This document shows, piece by piece, positions 1 to 9,002 of a stretch of DNA of 64,000 bases. This DNA comes from Psychrobacter maritimus (lineage in GTDB: Bacteria; Pseudomonadota; Gammaproteobacteria; Pseudomonadales; Moraxellaceae). A program made the position numbers and the translations under genes. The notes below the pieces were generated by a model. It had not been told where the DNA came from and ran no database searches. It was given only the letters and a program-made list of their open reading frames with translations. Location: assembly GCF_904846345.1 (NCBI RefSeq), contig NZ_CAJHAJ010000001.1, positions 558,001 through 622,000 on the forward strand, written 5' to 3'. Position 1 is the first letter of the stretch; each line of letters opens with the position of its first letter.

Positions 1-2
1 AT

Positions 3-851
3 AATGCGTTGGCGCTATTGCCGCTAGCACTTGCCTATATTATGTTTACCTTAGGAACGGGGCTTAAGCCAAGTGATTTTAAGGTTATCGTTAATCACCC
101 AAAAGCGTTTATTGTCGGCTTAATAAACCAAGTCATCTTTGTGCCTTTGGTTGCGTTAGCGGTCGTCTTAGTCATGTCGCCGCCACCTGCTATTGCCTTT
201 GGTATCATGCTGATTAGCTTTTGCCCAGGCGGTGTGACCAGCAACATGCTCACCTACTATGCTAAAGGTAATGTGGCGCTGTCAGTGGCACTCACGGGCG
301 TAGTGAGCCTGTTATCAGTGGTGACACTGCCTATCTTAATTACGCTAGCTTTTAATCACTTTATGCAAGATCAAGCAGGCTCTATCAGCGCACTAAAAAT
401 CGGCGTGGTGATGTTTTTACTGACTACCTTACCTGTGACACTAGGTATGCTCGCGCGTTATAAATTTACTGACTTTATGGTACGTAGAAGCGGCATTCTA
501 AATGGCTTAGCCAGTCTGTTTTTTGTCTTAATCGTCTTTGCTGCTATTGCAACCAACTGGCAATTACTACAAGAGCAACTGGCGTCTATTGGGTTTGAGT
601 TGGTCTTTATCATTGTCATCTTGTTTGCGTTAAGTATTTTGACCTCTAAAGCCATGAAACTCAGCTGGTTTGATACCAAAACCATCTCGATAGAAACCAG
701 TATTCAAAACAGCACAACTGCGATTACCTTGGCACCTATCATTATGGGTGTCAGCACATTACCGGTCATCGCCCTACCTGCTGCGGTATATGGTGTGTTG
801 ATGTATGTGGTTGCGCTGCCCGTGATTGCGTTGATTCGGAATAAAAACTGA
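3..851 (+). CDS. Bile acid:sodium symporter family transporter (5' end outside window)
   Basis: The reading frame is open to the left edge, so the true start lies outside the window; the first in-window start-like codon is TTG at 9. The protein is a string of hydrophobic helices with the GTGLKPSDF and CPGGVTSNMLTYYAKG segments typical of the BASS/SBF fold, in which a Gly-rich and Asn-containing crossover helps form the sodium and substrate sites. About 280 residues are visible against a usual 290-330, so only a short N-terminal piece is missing. It sits in the inner membrane. Substrate cannot be told from sequence: bacterial members move bile acids, pantoate or other organic anions. It is convergent with ahpF and shares a bidirectional terminator. 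Confidence 0.85.
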   Translation, partial: NALALLPLALAYIMFTLGTGLKPSDFKVIVNHPKAFIVGLINQVIFVPLVALAVVLVMSPPPAIAFGIMLISFCPGGVTSNMLTYYAKGNVALSVALTGVVSLLSVVTLPILITLAFNHFMQDQAGSISALKIGVVMFLLTTLPVTLGMLARYKFTDFMVRRSGILNGLASLFFVLIVFAAIATNWQLLQEQLASIGFELVFIIVILFALSILTSKAMKLSWFDTKTISIETSIQNSTTAITLAPIIMGVSTLPVIALPAAVYGVLMYVVALPVIALIRNKN

Positions 852-865
852 TTGTATAAGCACAA

Positions 866-896
866 AAAAAAGCCATCTCATTTGAGATGGCTTTTA
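866..896. terminator. Bidirectional Rho-independent terminator between symporter and ahpF
   Basis: A near-perfect hairpin (AAGCCATCTCA / TGAGATGGCTT, 870-893) is flanked by an A run on the left, which is a U run for the minus-strand ahpF transcript, and by four T on the right. It lies between two convergent genes. Confidence 0.85.
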
Positions 897-920
897 ACAC
901 TAACGGTAGAGCTAAATAAC

Positions 921-2498
921 TTACTGCATAACCAAGTATTCAAACGCTGATAATGCGGCTTTTGAACCTTCGCCCATCGCAATATTAATCTGCTTAAATG
1001 GCACAGTGGTCACGTCACCACAGGCAAAGATGCCTTTGCGGTCGGTGCGGCAGCGTTCGTCAATCTCAATCTCACCAAAGCGGTTTAGATCAACAAAGCC
1101 TTTGACAAATTCAGTATTCGGCACCAAACCAATCTGCACAAACACTGCTGAAACATCAAGCTCTTTGGTTTCACTGCTGCTACGGTCTTGATAAACGATA
1201 GATGTCACTTTACCATCTTGCGCTTTAATCTCTTGAGTCGCCGCTCCAGTGATAAATTCAATATTGGCTTTTTCTTTGGCTTTATTAATCAATACCTGAT
1301 CCGCTTTTAGCTCATCGGCGAATTCAAGGACGGTTACATGGTTAACGATACCTGCCAAGTCTAGCGCCGCCTCGATACCTGAGTTACCGCCACCGATGAC
1401 AGAGATGTCTTTACCTTTAAAGAACGGACCATCACAGTGCGCGCAGTAAGCAACGCCTTTACCGATATTTTCATCTTCACCCGGGACACCAAGCTTACGC
1501 CACTGAGCACCCGTTGCCAAGATAATACTGCGTGTCTCAAACGTCTCGCCAGTATTTAGATGAATACGGTAGTTTTCAGCTTCAGTTTCGCTAATTTCTT
1601 TGACGCTGACATGCTCTTTAAGCGTAATATCATATTCGTGCAAATGCTTTTCAAAGTTCGCCGACAGCTCACTACCGGTCGTTAAAGGGACAGAGATTAA
1701 GTTCTCGATATCTTGCGTGTCTTTTACCTGCCCACCAATACGATCAGCGACCATAGTGACTTTTAAGCCTTTACGCGCGGTATAAATCGCCGCCGCCACG
1801 CCAGCAGGACCGGCTCCGATAATCGTCACATCTTGCTGCCCTAGCTGTTCAGCATCGTCATCAGCTTCGCTCAGTAAATCAGGAAATTGCTCTTGTAATT
1901 TTTCAATCAATTTAGCCGTATCAATCAGACCATTAGCAAACGGCTTACCATTTAAAAACACTGCTGGTACGCCTTGGATGTTATTAGCTTCTACTTGCTC
2001 TTGGAATAATGCGCCATCGATCATCTCATTACTAATGTCATCATTGAGCAAGGCAAATTGGTTCAGCGCTTGCACCACTTCTGGGCAACTGTGGCACGAG
2101 AGCGACACGTAAGTCTGAAACTGTAGCGGCTTATTAAAACGCTTAATCAGCTTTTGAATACTTTCATCAAGTTTTAGCGTATGACCGCCAGCTTGCAAAA
2201 TCGCCAAAATCAACGAGGTAAATTCATGACCTCCAGGGATACCGCTAAAGACAATACCGGTATCGGTCAATGCACCATCGATATGGCTGACTACTTTAAA
2301 GCTAATCGGGCTTGGCAAGCTGTCATCGGTAGCTGTACTGTCAAAATTAATCTTATCCGTGGTGCCAGCGATTTTAGTCAAAAAATCAATCAGCTCAGCG
2401 CGCTTGCTATGTTCGCCGCTACCCAATACAAAGGTAATTGGGCGGGTCATGTTTTCACTGTAGCTTTTGACTGCATCTAATAAACTTTTATCTATCAT
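921..2498 (-). CDS. ahpF: Alkyl hydroperoxide reductase subunit F
   Basis: AhpF is the cytosolic flavoenzyme that passes electrons from NAD(P)H through FAD and two CxxC pairs to AhpC. The sequence shows an N-terminal double-thioredoxin-like domain with CHSC (C135/C138), a linker, then a thioredoxin-reductase-like domain with a [20 protein letters not shown]-binding motif, the redox-active CAHC (C352/C355), a [10 protein letters not shown] nucleotide-binding motif and the terminal [13 protein letters not shown] segment. The length of 525 aa fits the family (about 520). ATG 2498 is preceded by AGGA at good spacing. ahpC lies 950 bp away in the same orientation with ydcH between, so the two are probably separate OxyR-controlled units. 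Confidence 0.97.
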   Translation of the reverse strand: MIDKSLLDAVKSYSENMTRPITFVLGSGEHSKRAELIDFLTKIAGTTDKINFDSTATDDSLPSPISFKVVSHIDGALTDTGIVFSGIPGGHEFTSLILAILQAGGHTLKLDESIQKLIKRFNKPLQFQTYVSLSCHSCPEVVQALNQFALLNDDISNEMIDGALFQEQVEANNIQGVPAVFLNGKPFANGLIDTAKLIEKLQEQFPDLLSEADDDAEQLGQQDVTIIGAGPAGVAAAIYTARKGLKVTMVADRIGGQVKDTQDIENLISVPLTTGSELSANFEKHLHEYDITLKEHVSVKEISETEAENYRIHLNTGETFETRSIILATGAQWRKLGVPGEDENIGKGVAYCAHCDGPFFKGKDISVIGGGNSGIEAALDLAGIVNHVTVLEFADELKADQVLINKAKEKANIEFITGAATQEIKAQDGKVTSIVYQDRSSSETKELDVSAVFVQIGLVPNTEFVKGFVDLNRFGEIEIDERCRTDRKGIFACGDVTTVPFKQINIAMGEGSKAALSAFEYLVMQ

Positions 2499-3012
2499 GT
2501 TTGTTCCTCATTATTATTAAATATGTAACGCCAGCTACGATGCTGAGCATTTGAATAGGGTTTGGTGATAAGTTAAGTCGCTGATTTAGAACGCTAAAAA
2601 TACCGGCCTTACCACCTTTGATACGTCTATTATCATGGGTTTGCAGGTTTTGGGCAAGCTGATAAACTCAAACCTTACGTTTTATAAAATATATCATAAA
2701 CCATTATTATTATTTAAATTTAAAACCACTGATAAATAGTAGCCAATGATAATCGTAGTATCTGGCAAATTTTTTCGCTACAATCGAGTGAGGCGAATAA
2801 GAAAAACTCTTATTTGTCCCATGGCAGGTTGGCCGTTATCGCAGTGTATTAACAGCCCTTTCTGCTGCTAGTAAGTCTATGCACTTTTGAGCTGAATAAC
2901 GATTTGGCTCAATGACATTCAAGTCTCACAATCATAGCAATTCATCACAGCACTCTTAACTAAAATGCGCCGATGCTTTGATAAGCTTGCGCTTTATAAC
3001 AAGGATGACAAC
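2499..3012. other. Intergenic region, divergent ahpF / ydcH-like
   Basis: About 510 bp without a supportable gene. It must hold the ahpF promoter (minus) and the ydcH promoter (plus). A small hairpin (AATAAGA / TCTTATT, 2796-2814) is visible, but no T run follows it. I looked for OxyR-type ATAG/CTAT spaced half-sites and saw none convincing. Confidence 0.4.
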
Positions 3013-3261
3013 ATGAGAAAGACTGATACATGGCAAGACAACAGAGATATTATTGCTGAGCTTAAGCAAAAAGACAGTCACTTTGCGACTATTTTTGACG
3101 AACATACGCAGCTTGATCAGCAAATCAATCAGCTGGATAAAGATTTGGTCAAGCATGCCAGTCGCGATGAAGAAATTGAGCAAATGAAACGGCGAAAGCT
3201 GCATTTAAAAGATGAGATTTACAAAATAATTGATAAAAATAAATTACAATCTCACGCTTAA
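3013..3261 (+). CDS. YdcH-like DUF465 small protein
   Basis: An 82-residue charged, helical protein with no cysteine. The pattern 'ELKQKDSHFATIFDEHTQLD...' followed by 'EIEQMKRRKLHLKDEIYKII' matches the DUF465/YdcH family, small coiled-coil-like proteins of unknown function. Start chosen at ATG 3013 because AAGGA lies just upstream; the frame also extends to 2965 without an RBS. It is convergent with ahpC across a strong hairpin terminator. Its position between ahpF and ahpC may be coincidental. Confidence 0.85.
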   Translation: MRKTDTWQDNRDIIAELKQKDSHFATIFDEHTQLDQQINQLDKDLVKHASRDEEIEQMKRRKLHLKDEIYKIIDKNKLQSHA

Positions 3262-3316
3262 CCAGTGGCCAGTTTATACCGTTAGACATTATAAAGTCTT
3301 ATAAGATTGAGACAAA

Positions 3317-3354
3317 AAAAGACCCCGTTAACATCAGTTAACGAGGTCTTTTTT
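3317..3354. terminator. Bidirectional terminator between ydcH-like gene and ahpC
   Basis: Hairpin arms GTTAAC / GTTAAC with an ATCA loop, extended by GACC..GGTC across one mismatch. It is flanked by an A run on the left and six T on the right. Confidence 0.88.
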
Positions 3355-3446
3355 CTAGCACTTTATTTAGCATTATCAATCAGCAAATACCGCTTTAAAT
3401 AATACTAAAATCTTAATCTAATAAATTTAGTCTAATAAAGGAAGAC

Positions 3447-4013
3447 TTAGATTTTACCAACTAGATCAAGGCTTGGTTTAAGAGTTTCTTGACCTTGTTC
3501 CCAAGCTGCTGGGCAAACTTCGCCGTCGTTTTCACGAACATACTGTGCTGCTTTTACTTTACGTAGCATGTCTTTTGCACTACGGCCGATGCCGCCTGCA
3601 TGGATTTCAGCAACTTGAATCAAGCCGTCTGGATCCACTAAGAATGTACCGCGCTCAGCCAAACCTGCTTCTTCAATCATGACGTTAAAGCCACGAGTGA
3701 TACGACCAGTAGGATCGCCGATCATTGGGTAAGTTACTTTGCCGATGGCTTCTGAAGAATCATGCCATGCTTTGTGGGTGAAATGCGTATCGGTTGATAC
3801 TGAGTACACTTCTACGCCCAAACCTTTAAGCTCTTCGTAATGAGCTGCCATGTCTTCAAGTTCAGTTGGGCAAACAAAGGTAAAGTCAGCTGGGTAAAAT
3901 AGGAAGATTGCCCAGCTGCCTTTTACGTCTTCTGAAGTGATGGTTTTGAACTCACCGTTTACAAACGCATCTGCTGAAAACTCTGGGATTTCTTGATTGA
4001 TAATAGACGCCAT
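3447..4013 (-). CDS. ahpC: Alkyl hydroperoxide reductase subunit C (2-Cys peroxiredoxin)
   Basis: Typical 2-Cys peroxiredoxin that reduces H2O2, organic peroxides and peroxynitrite in the cytoplasm, recharged by AhpF. The peroxidatic cysteine is C48 in [10 protein letters not shown], and the resolving cysteine is C167 in GEVCPAAW near the C-terminus. The 188 aa length is the family norm. ATG 4013 has a strong AAGGAGCC ribosome-binding site. It is divergent from oxyR across 276 bp, the usual arrangement for OxyR control. Confidence 0.98.
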   Translation of the reverse strand: MASIINQEIPEFSADAFVNGEFKTITSEDVKGSWAIFLFYPADFTFVCPTELEDMAAHYEELKGLGVEVYSVSTDTHFTHKAWHDSSEAIGKVTYPMIGDPTGRITRGFNVMIEEAGLAERGTFLVDPDGLIQVAEIHAGGIGRSAKDMLRKVKAAQYVRENDGEVCPAAWEQGQETLKPSLDLVGKI

Positions 4014-4289
4014 GATTGGCTCCTTTTTTTGATTGATTGTTGTTGAGTTAATGGATGTTTATTGTTGGTTGTTTCTACTAACCCTTTGCTTAACTGGGCT
4101 ACCTGACAAACTATACGCGAATTCTATGGTTAATCCAGTTAAAAGTTTTTAATGTGATGTTTTGTTTTATTAAACTTGTTAAACTATTCTATCTGCTTTT
4201 TTATCCGTACATCGGCATTAAATTGCTATAGTACACAAGATAAACGAGTAAAACAAATTGCGTTAAAAACCCATTAACAGAGAGGTTTT

Positions 4290-5198
4290 ATGATTACCTT
4301 ACGTCAACTTGAGTTTGCCTTAGCCGTTGCCAAACATCGTCATTTTAAGCGTGCGGCAGAAGACTGTAATATCTCACAATCAGCGCTGAGCTTGGGTATC
4401 GCCGAGTTAGAAAAACAGCTTGATACGCAGATTTTTGAGCGTAATAATAAGCAAGTCTTGATTACGCCTATCGGTGAAGATATCTTGACGCGGGCGCAGC
4501 GCGTGTTTTCGGAAGTCAATGATTTGACCACGCGCGCGCACAGCCATCAGTCACCGCTTGCTTACCCTATGACCGTCGGGATCATTCCAACGATTGCCCC
4601 TTATTTGCTGCCAAAAGTGTTGCCTGCGCTACGTGAGCACTATCCAGAATTTCGTATGACCATTGTCGAGCAGCAAACCGAGCGTTTGCTTGAGCAAGTG
4701 CGCTACGGTCATATTGATACTGCGATTATTGCGCTACCGTATGCAGTCGATGGCTTGCATACTTTTGAGTTTTGGAGCGAGGACTTTTTTGCCGTCTTCC
4801 CAAAAGATGACGTCCATGCCAAACTTAAAACCATCAATGCTGATGAGCTAGCAACGGCCAATCTAATGCTATTAGGTGAAGGACATTGCTTGACGGATCA
4901 AACACTGACGGTCTGTCATTTTGACCGCGCGCAAATGAAATCGAGTTTTTCTGATGCCAGCTTAAATACCCTTATTCAAATGGCACTTGCCAATATGGGG
5001 ACGACATTAGTGCCAGAGATGGCATTAGACCAGCTACATCTGCAAAATCAAAATGCAGTTGCGGTGCCACTAGCCGAGGAAGGACCGCATCGTCATATCG
5101 CCTTTGTCACTCGTTTAAATTATGCCCGCGTCGATGATGTTAATTTATTAGGCAAGCTCTTTAAACAAGCATTTGAAGATGCGGCTAGTAAGAAGTAA
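4290..5198 (+). CDS. oxyR: Peroxide-sensing LysR-family regulator OxyR
   Basis: Cytosolic LysR-type regulator. The N-terminal winged helix is at about residues 1-60 (LRQLEFALAVAKHRHFKRAAE...SQSALS), followed by a periplasmic-binding-protein-like sensor domain. The redox pair that forms the disulfide on oxidation is present as C200 and C209 (GEGHC-8 residues-C), with the same nine-residue offset as C199/C208 of E. coli OxyR, so this is a functional sensor and not just a LysR paralogue. The gene has a GAGAGG ribosome-binding site. It is divergent from ahpC, with ahpF nearby, which suggests the regulon. Confidence 0.95.
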   Translation: MITLRQLEFALAVAKHRHFKRAAEDCNISQSALSLGIAELEKQLDTQIFERNNKQVLITPIGEDILTRAQRVFSEVNDLTTRAHSHQSPLAYPMTVGIIPTIAPYLLPKVLPALREHYPEFRMTIVEQQTERLLEQVRYGHIDTAIIALPYAVDGLHTFEFWSEDFFAVFPKDDVHAKLKTINADELATANLMLLGEGHCLTDQTLTVCHFDRAQMKSSFSDASLNTLIQMALANMGTTLVPEMALDQLHLQNQNAVAVPLAEEGPHRHIAFVTRLNYARVDDVNLLGKLFKQAFEDAASKK

Positions 5199-5239
5199 GC
5201 ATTTGCTAATAGATTGCAGTCATTAAATAAAGGCTAACT

Positions 5240-5917
5240 ATGGACGGGTTGTCACAAATAGAGACTGAGCTCGGTAAGCTTTTCGAGTGGCATTTAACGG
5301 CTATTAATAATGCTATCGAGCCAGCAATATTAATAGCACTTTGGCAAGATATCGCCGTCCGTTATAACGAAAGCCAGCGCGCTTATCATAGCTTGCAGCA
5401 TATTCAGCAATTATTTACGCAGTTTGAACAGATTAAGCACCATTTAAATAAGCCGCATATTATCGCATTGGCACTGTTTTATCATGACGTGATATATGCG
5501 CCGACGCGCTCAGATAATGAGCTTAAAAGTGCAGAATATGCCGTAGACTCGTTAAGTCCCTATCTGACTGCTGAGCAATGCCAATATATCTACGCGCTGA
5601 TAATGATGACGGCTAGCCATCAAATTGCCGACATTGATGAAGGGTCAGACAAAGCTAGAAAAAGCGATGCCGCCTATTTACTAGATATGGACTTAAGTAT
5701 TTTAGGGGCATCTTGGCCTGAGTATGAACAGTACGCACAAGCTGTGCGCCAAGAATATGCGCATATCTCAAATATAGATTATCGCGTTGGACGCATAGCA
5801 GTATTAAAAGGATTGTTAGCGCATCCAACGCTTTATCTGACGGATTATTATTCTACGCGGTTAGAAACACAGGCTCGAGAAAACATCAAGCGTGAGATTA
5901 TTTTGCTTGCATCTTAA
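5240..5917 (+). CDS. HD-superfamily predicted metal-dependent phosphohydrolase
   Basis: A 225-residue all-helical protein with YHSLQH (H50, H54), then YHD (H82, D83) followed by a conserved NE..SAEYA segment. This is the signature of a conserved family of predicted HD phosphohydrolases without an assigned substrate. The HD pair should bind divalent metal. RBS AAGG is six bases before ATG 5240. It follows oxyR by 41 bp on the same strand, so co-transcription is possible. Its last 20 bp overlap the convergent methyltransferase gene. Biological role unknown. Confidence 0.85.
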   Translation: MDGLSQIETELGKLFEWHLTAINNAIEPAILIALWQDIAVRYNESQRAYHSLQHIQQLFTQFEQIKHHLNKPHIIALALFYHDVIYAPTRSDNELKSAEYAVDSLSPYLTAEQCQYIYALIMMTASHQIADIDEGSDKARKSDAAYLLDMDLSILGASWPEYEQYAQAVRQEYAHISNIDYRVGRIAVLKGLLAHPTLYLTDYYSTRLETQARENIKREIILLAS

Positions 5918-6500
5918 TAAACAGCTCACTGCCCTGCCGTGCGGGATGTGAGTTATAACTTGTCTCCATAATCTCAATATCAAAATAAGGCGCAAAACGC
6001 TGTTGGTATTCAGCTTTTGTACCGCCAAACGGTGGCTCGTCTCGTCCAAAATCTTTATCAAACAGCAAACCAACCAGCTTACCATTCGGTTTCAATAATG
6101 CTGCCATCTGCGCTACATATTCATCACGGCGCGCAGGATTTATCGCACAAAAAAACGTCTGCTCAAGCACCCAATCAAACTGATACTTCTCAGGCGACAA
6201 TTCAAAAAAGTCGGCACAGATTAAATGCTCAGCTGGAAAGTCAGGATAGCGCTCCGCAAACGCTTCAATCGGCGCAGGGGCAAAATCAACCAAGGTAACA
6301 TTGGTAAAACCTTGCTCATGCAGATAACCGACCTCGTAAGCATTACCTGCTCCCGGCACTAGAATAGCTTGGTCTTTAGCAGATTCAGTCAGTTGGTCAA
6401 TATAGGCTTTAAGCGGTGGCGATACTTGGCCCATATCCCAACTGATACTATCTTGCTCATAACGCTGCTGCCAAAACTCCGCTTGATTGACGTTTTCCAT
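5898..6500 (-). CDS. TPMT-family SAM-dependent methyltransferase
   Basis: A 200-residue class I methyltransferase of the thiopurine S-methyltransferase family. N-terminal FWQQRYEQDSISWDMG, the SAM-binding loop LVPGAGNAYEVGYL, the acidic strand end VTLVDFAP, and the FDWVLEQTFFCAI motif are characteristic. Members methylate thiols, halides or selenium/tellurium compounds; the substrate here is unknown. It overlaps the HD-domain gene tail to tail by 20 bp. The 13-bp tandem repeat array lies about 90 bp upstream of its start, in its promoter region. Confidence 0.88.
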   Translation of the reverse strand: MENVNQAEFWQQRYEQDSISWDMGQVSPPLKAYIDQLTESAKDQAILVPGAGNAYEVGYLHEQGFTNVTLVDFAPAPIEAFAERYPDFPAEHLICADFFELSPEKYQFDWVLEQTFFCAINPARRDEYVAQMAALLKPNGKLVGLLFDKDFGRDEPPFGGTKAEYQQRFAPYFDIEIMETSYNSHPARQGSELFIKMQAK

Positions 6501-6589
6501 ATGACATCCCTGTATATACGATAGATAAGACTTATTATTTAAACGACATAATTTGTATCGTTATCATTAATCATATCAGTCTTATGGCG

Positions 6590-6706
6590 CTTGTTGACAG
6601 TACTTGTTGACAGTACTTGTTGACAGTACTTGTTGATAGTACTTGTTGATAGTACTTGTTGATAGTACTTGTTGATAATACTTGTTGATAGTACTTGTTG
6701 ATAGTA
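6590..6706. repeat. 13-bp tandem repeat array, nine units
   Basis: Nine contiguous copies of CTTGTTGAYAGTA cover exactly 117 bp. Units 1-3 read GACAGTA, units 4-6 and 8-9 read GATAGTA, and unit 7 reads GATAATA. Similar neighbouring copies suggest slippage or unequal crossing-over. The array lies between the stop of the YgjP-like gene and the start of the TPMT-like gene, both on the minus strand. The first three units contain TTGACA on the plus strand, but no plus-strand gene follows. Confidence 0.97.
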
Positions 6707-6720
6707 TTTAGATGAAGGGT

Positions 6721-7401
6721 TTAATCTAACTGTCCCGTCTTTCCTGCTAGCATATCGTGCCAATGCTGATACTCAGGCATCGCGGTCGCCACCGTTTGCC
6801 AAAAGGCGCGACTATGATTGGCATGATGTAAATGACATAGCTCATGGACAATCACATATTCGGTACATTCAATAGGATAAGCGGGCAGATAGACAGATAG
6901 CCAAATTCGCCGTGCACGGGTATTACAACTGCCCCAACGCGTATGCATTTTCTTTAGGCGTATCTCATTGGCTGTCGCACCGACAATTGGTTGCCATTTT
7001 TCAAACAGAGAAGGTATGACTTCAGAAAGCTGTTGTCGATAGTAAGTAATTTTTTCATCATAATTTAAGGTGAATGATTGCTTTACGCCCCATAACAGCA
7101 GCGTGCTATCGGCAGTTGATGACTCTTTTAAAAATTCTTTTGAAGGGAGTTGTCGCCGCCTATATTGCTCTAATACTTGGCCGTGGTTAGCGATTGCCCA
7201 TGGCACACGTTTCGCCACAGCCTGCACAGCTTGGGCTGAACTAATAAACAATGGCACAGAAACCATTAATTTATGCGGTTTTAAGCGAAAGTTGATATTT
7301 TTGACCCGCTTTTTGCTGATATGTAGCTCAATATCCGCTTGCGCCAAACGCTGTATAGATTTCTCTAGTAAAGATGACTGGTATGCAGACGGCATATTCA
7401 T
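6721..7401 (-). CDS. YgjP-like zinc metallopeptidase domain protein (M48-related)
   Basis: Carries the zinc-binding HELCH motif (H186, E187, H190 from ATG 7401) followed by HHANHSRAFW, and upstream the KKMHTRWGSC segment that defines the YgjP/DUF45 family of gluzincin-like peptidases. The preceding part 'KNINFRLKPHKLMVSVP' is also typical. ATG 7401 and ATG 7395 are both possible; a TTG at 7407 would overlap the upstream stop. The gene begins 2-3 bp after the DUF1513 gene ends, which indicates co-transcription with the iron module. Substrate unknown. Confidence 0.85.
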   Translation of the reverse strand: MNMPSAYQSSLLEKSIQRLAQADIELHISKKRVKNINFRLKPHKLMVSVPLFISSAQAVQAVAKRVPWAIANHGQVLEQYRRRQLPSKEFLKESSTADSTLLLWGVKQSFTLNYDEKITYYRQQLSEVIPSLFEKWQPIVGATANEIRLKKMHTRWGSCNTRARRIWLSVYLPAYPIECTEYVIVHELCHLHHANHSRAFWQTVATAMPEYQHWHDMLAGKTGQLD

Positions 7402-7403
7402 GC

Positions 7404-9002
7404 TCAAAGCGCTTGCAAATGATTGTCAAACGACATCATATGACATTTGCTGTCTTTAAGAATACGCTCACTTTTCTCTACAGTATCCAATTGTGCCGTT
7501 GCCAAGCTATCAACAGTTAACGCCGTTAACTGACCTTGGCCATCACTAACAATAAAGCCTGACTGCCTATTATTATCGCCTGCTTTGTCAGCACTCTGAT
7601 TTGATAATACTGCTGCCCCTGCACAATCTGGCAGGCTTACATCATCTATCAAGGTGCGAGTATTTAAGTCATAAAGCGCCGCACAACCCCCAATCGGCGT
7701 GGTTACGCATAATAAGTTACGCTCACTGTCGACCGCTACACTGGCGATATATTGATGGAAGCGTTGCCACTGGTTATTGGGCATAATAAGCGCTTTAAAC
7801 TCACTATCACCGCGTTTATGCGTCAATACTAACGGCACATTAATATGCTTTTCGCCTTGGAATTGAATACCTATCATCACCGTTCCATCGTCATGTATGG
7901 CCAGGTGACGTACGCTCATTTGATTGTGTTCAGGCGTAATCTGCTCAAGCAAAGCGCCAGTATGACGATTGAGGTAAACCAATGATGGACGCATACTGTC
8001 TAGATTTAACTCTTCACGCGACGCTTGCTCGGTTTTGATACCACCATTAGCAATCACTAACGTCTCACCATCGGGATGCATAATCAGCTCATGCGGACCG
8101 ATACCATACGAGTCAGATTCTGCTATTTTTTTATAACTATCATTAGCATCATAGATACCGATTTTACCCTCTAAGGTTAGGGTGTCATTTTCGGTCACAT
8201 AGAGCAATTTACCATCTAAGCTATAGCAAGCATGCCCATAAAAATGCCGATGAGTAGATGCTTTAATAGCAAAATTTACTTGTCCGCTCGCCGTGTCTAA
8301 TAACCAAAACTTTGCACTCGGACGCCGACCCATGACCACGACATCGCGATTTTGGTTATGATTAGCATTTTGGTTGTGGTTAGAAAAGTTACTTTCGCGG
8401 TCAAAAACAGGCTGAACAACAATATCGTGGACACGTTCAGGCATGGTGGTTTGCCAAACGATTTGTCTATCGGCACCGATACCGACCACACCAAAGTCAT
8501 TTTCATTATGACAGGCATCAGCGCCATCATCATTTGCTAATACGACACTTTTTGGCATAGAGGCAACACCGCTAACCCAACAAACGGGGCGCGGTAGTAC
8601 GGTGGTGGTATGTGCGGCGCTAAAGTCAGCTAGGCTATTATTATTGGCATTTTTCAAATCATCTATCGGTAAACGATAAGCCTGTTGCCATGCAGTTGTA
8701 GCTTGCTGATAAGCGTGACGAAACTGCACGAGCTCGCGTTTTGATGTTGCGGTTAACGACTGCAACTGCGAGCGCATACCTACTACATAGTCCTGCAAGC
8801 TTACATCAGGGTGACACTGCTTACGATAACGATGATGGATACCGACAAGCGCAGCTGTACCCATGACAGCAGACAGCATGGTCAATGCGGATGTTACTAG
8901 CAGCTCTTTATTAGGCTGCTTATTTTGTAGTTGCTGTTGTGACTGCTTTTGTGACTCATTTGCTGTTTTAGTATCGATAGAGTGCATTTTTTTAATCGCC
9001 AT
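7404..9002 (-). CDS. DUF1513 (beta-propeller-like) protein of imelysin operon
   Basis: One N-terminal membrane segment (about residues 32-55) is followed by a large domain with HFYGHACYSLDGKLLYVTEND, IGPHELIMHPDGETLVIANGGI and SVRHLAIHDDG. These are the signature segments of DUF1513, predicted seven-bladed propeller proteins found with imelysin and DUF1111 genes. An Asn/His-rich loop (SNHNQNANHNQN, DNA about 8350-8395) interrupts it. ATG 9002 overlaps the upstream imelysin gene by 11 bp; GTG 9023 and ATG 8987 are alternative starts, and none has a strong RBS. It is probably exported and anchored to the inner membrane. Function unknown; the operon context suggests iron handling. Confidence 0.85.
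   Translation of the reverse strand: MAIKKMHSIDTKTANESQKQSQQQLQNKQPNKELLVTSALTMLSAVMGTAALVGIHHRYRKQCHPDVSLQDYVVGMRSQLQSLTATSKRELVQFRHAYQQATTAWQQAYRLPIDDLKNANNNSLADFSAAHTTTVLPRPVCWVSGVASMPKSVVLANDDGADACHNENDFGVVGIGADRQIVWQTTMPERVHDIVVQPVFDRESNFSNHNQNANHNQNRDVVVMGRRPSAKFWLLDTASGQVNFAIKASTHRHFYGHACYSLDGKLLYVTENDTLTLEGKIGIYDANDSYKKIAESDSYGIGPHELIMHPDGETLVIANGGIKTEQASREELNLDSMRPSLVYLNRHTGALLEQITPEHNQMSVRHLAIHDDGTVMIGIQFQGEKHINVPLVLTHKRGDSEFKALIMPNNQWQRFHQYIASVAVDSERNLLCVTTPIGGCAALYDLNTRTLIDDVSLPDCAGAAVLSNQSADKAGDNNRQSGFIVSDGQGQLTALTVDSLATAQLDTVEKSERILKDSKCHMMSFDNHLQAL

Noticed and set aside
2956..3204. 82-codon minus-strand ORF opposite the YdcH-like gene
   Set aside because: A mirror frame of the well-supported DUF465 gene.
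4014..4289. OxyR operator between ahpC and oxyR
   Set aside because: CTAT/ATAG half-sites occur, but not at the spacing of a full OxyR site, so I list no specific operator although control by OxyR is likely.
6590..6628. Three TTGACA boxes as plus-strand promoters
   Set aside because: No -10 element at proper spacing and no plus-strand gene downstream; the repetition comes from the tandem unit.
6590..6706. CRISPR-like array
   Set aside because: The 13-bp units are directly adjacent with no spacers, and no cas genes are in the window.
6539..6763. Minus-strand ORF of 74 codons running through the 13-bp array, with 13-residue peptide repeats
   Set aside because: A 13-bp unit without stops in any minus-strand frame gives a long open frame by itself. 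It has no RBS, overlaps the end of the YgjP-like gene, and shows no family similarity.
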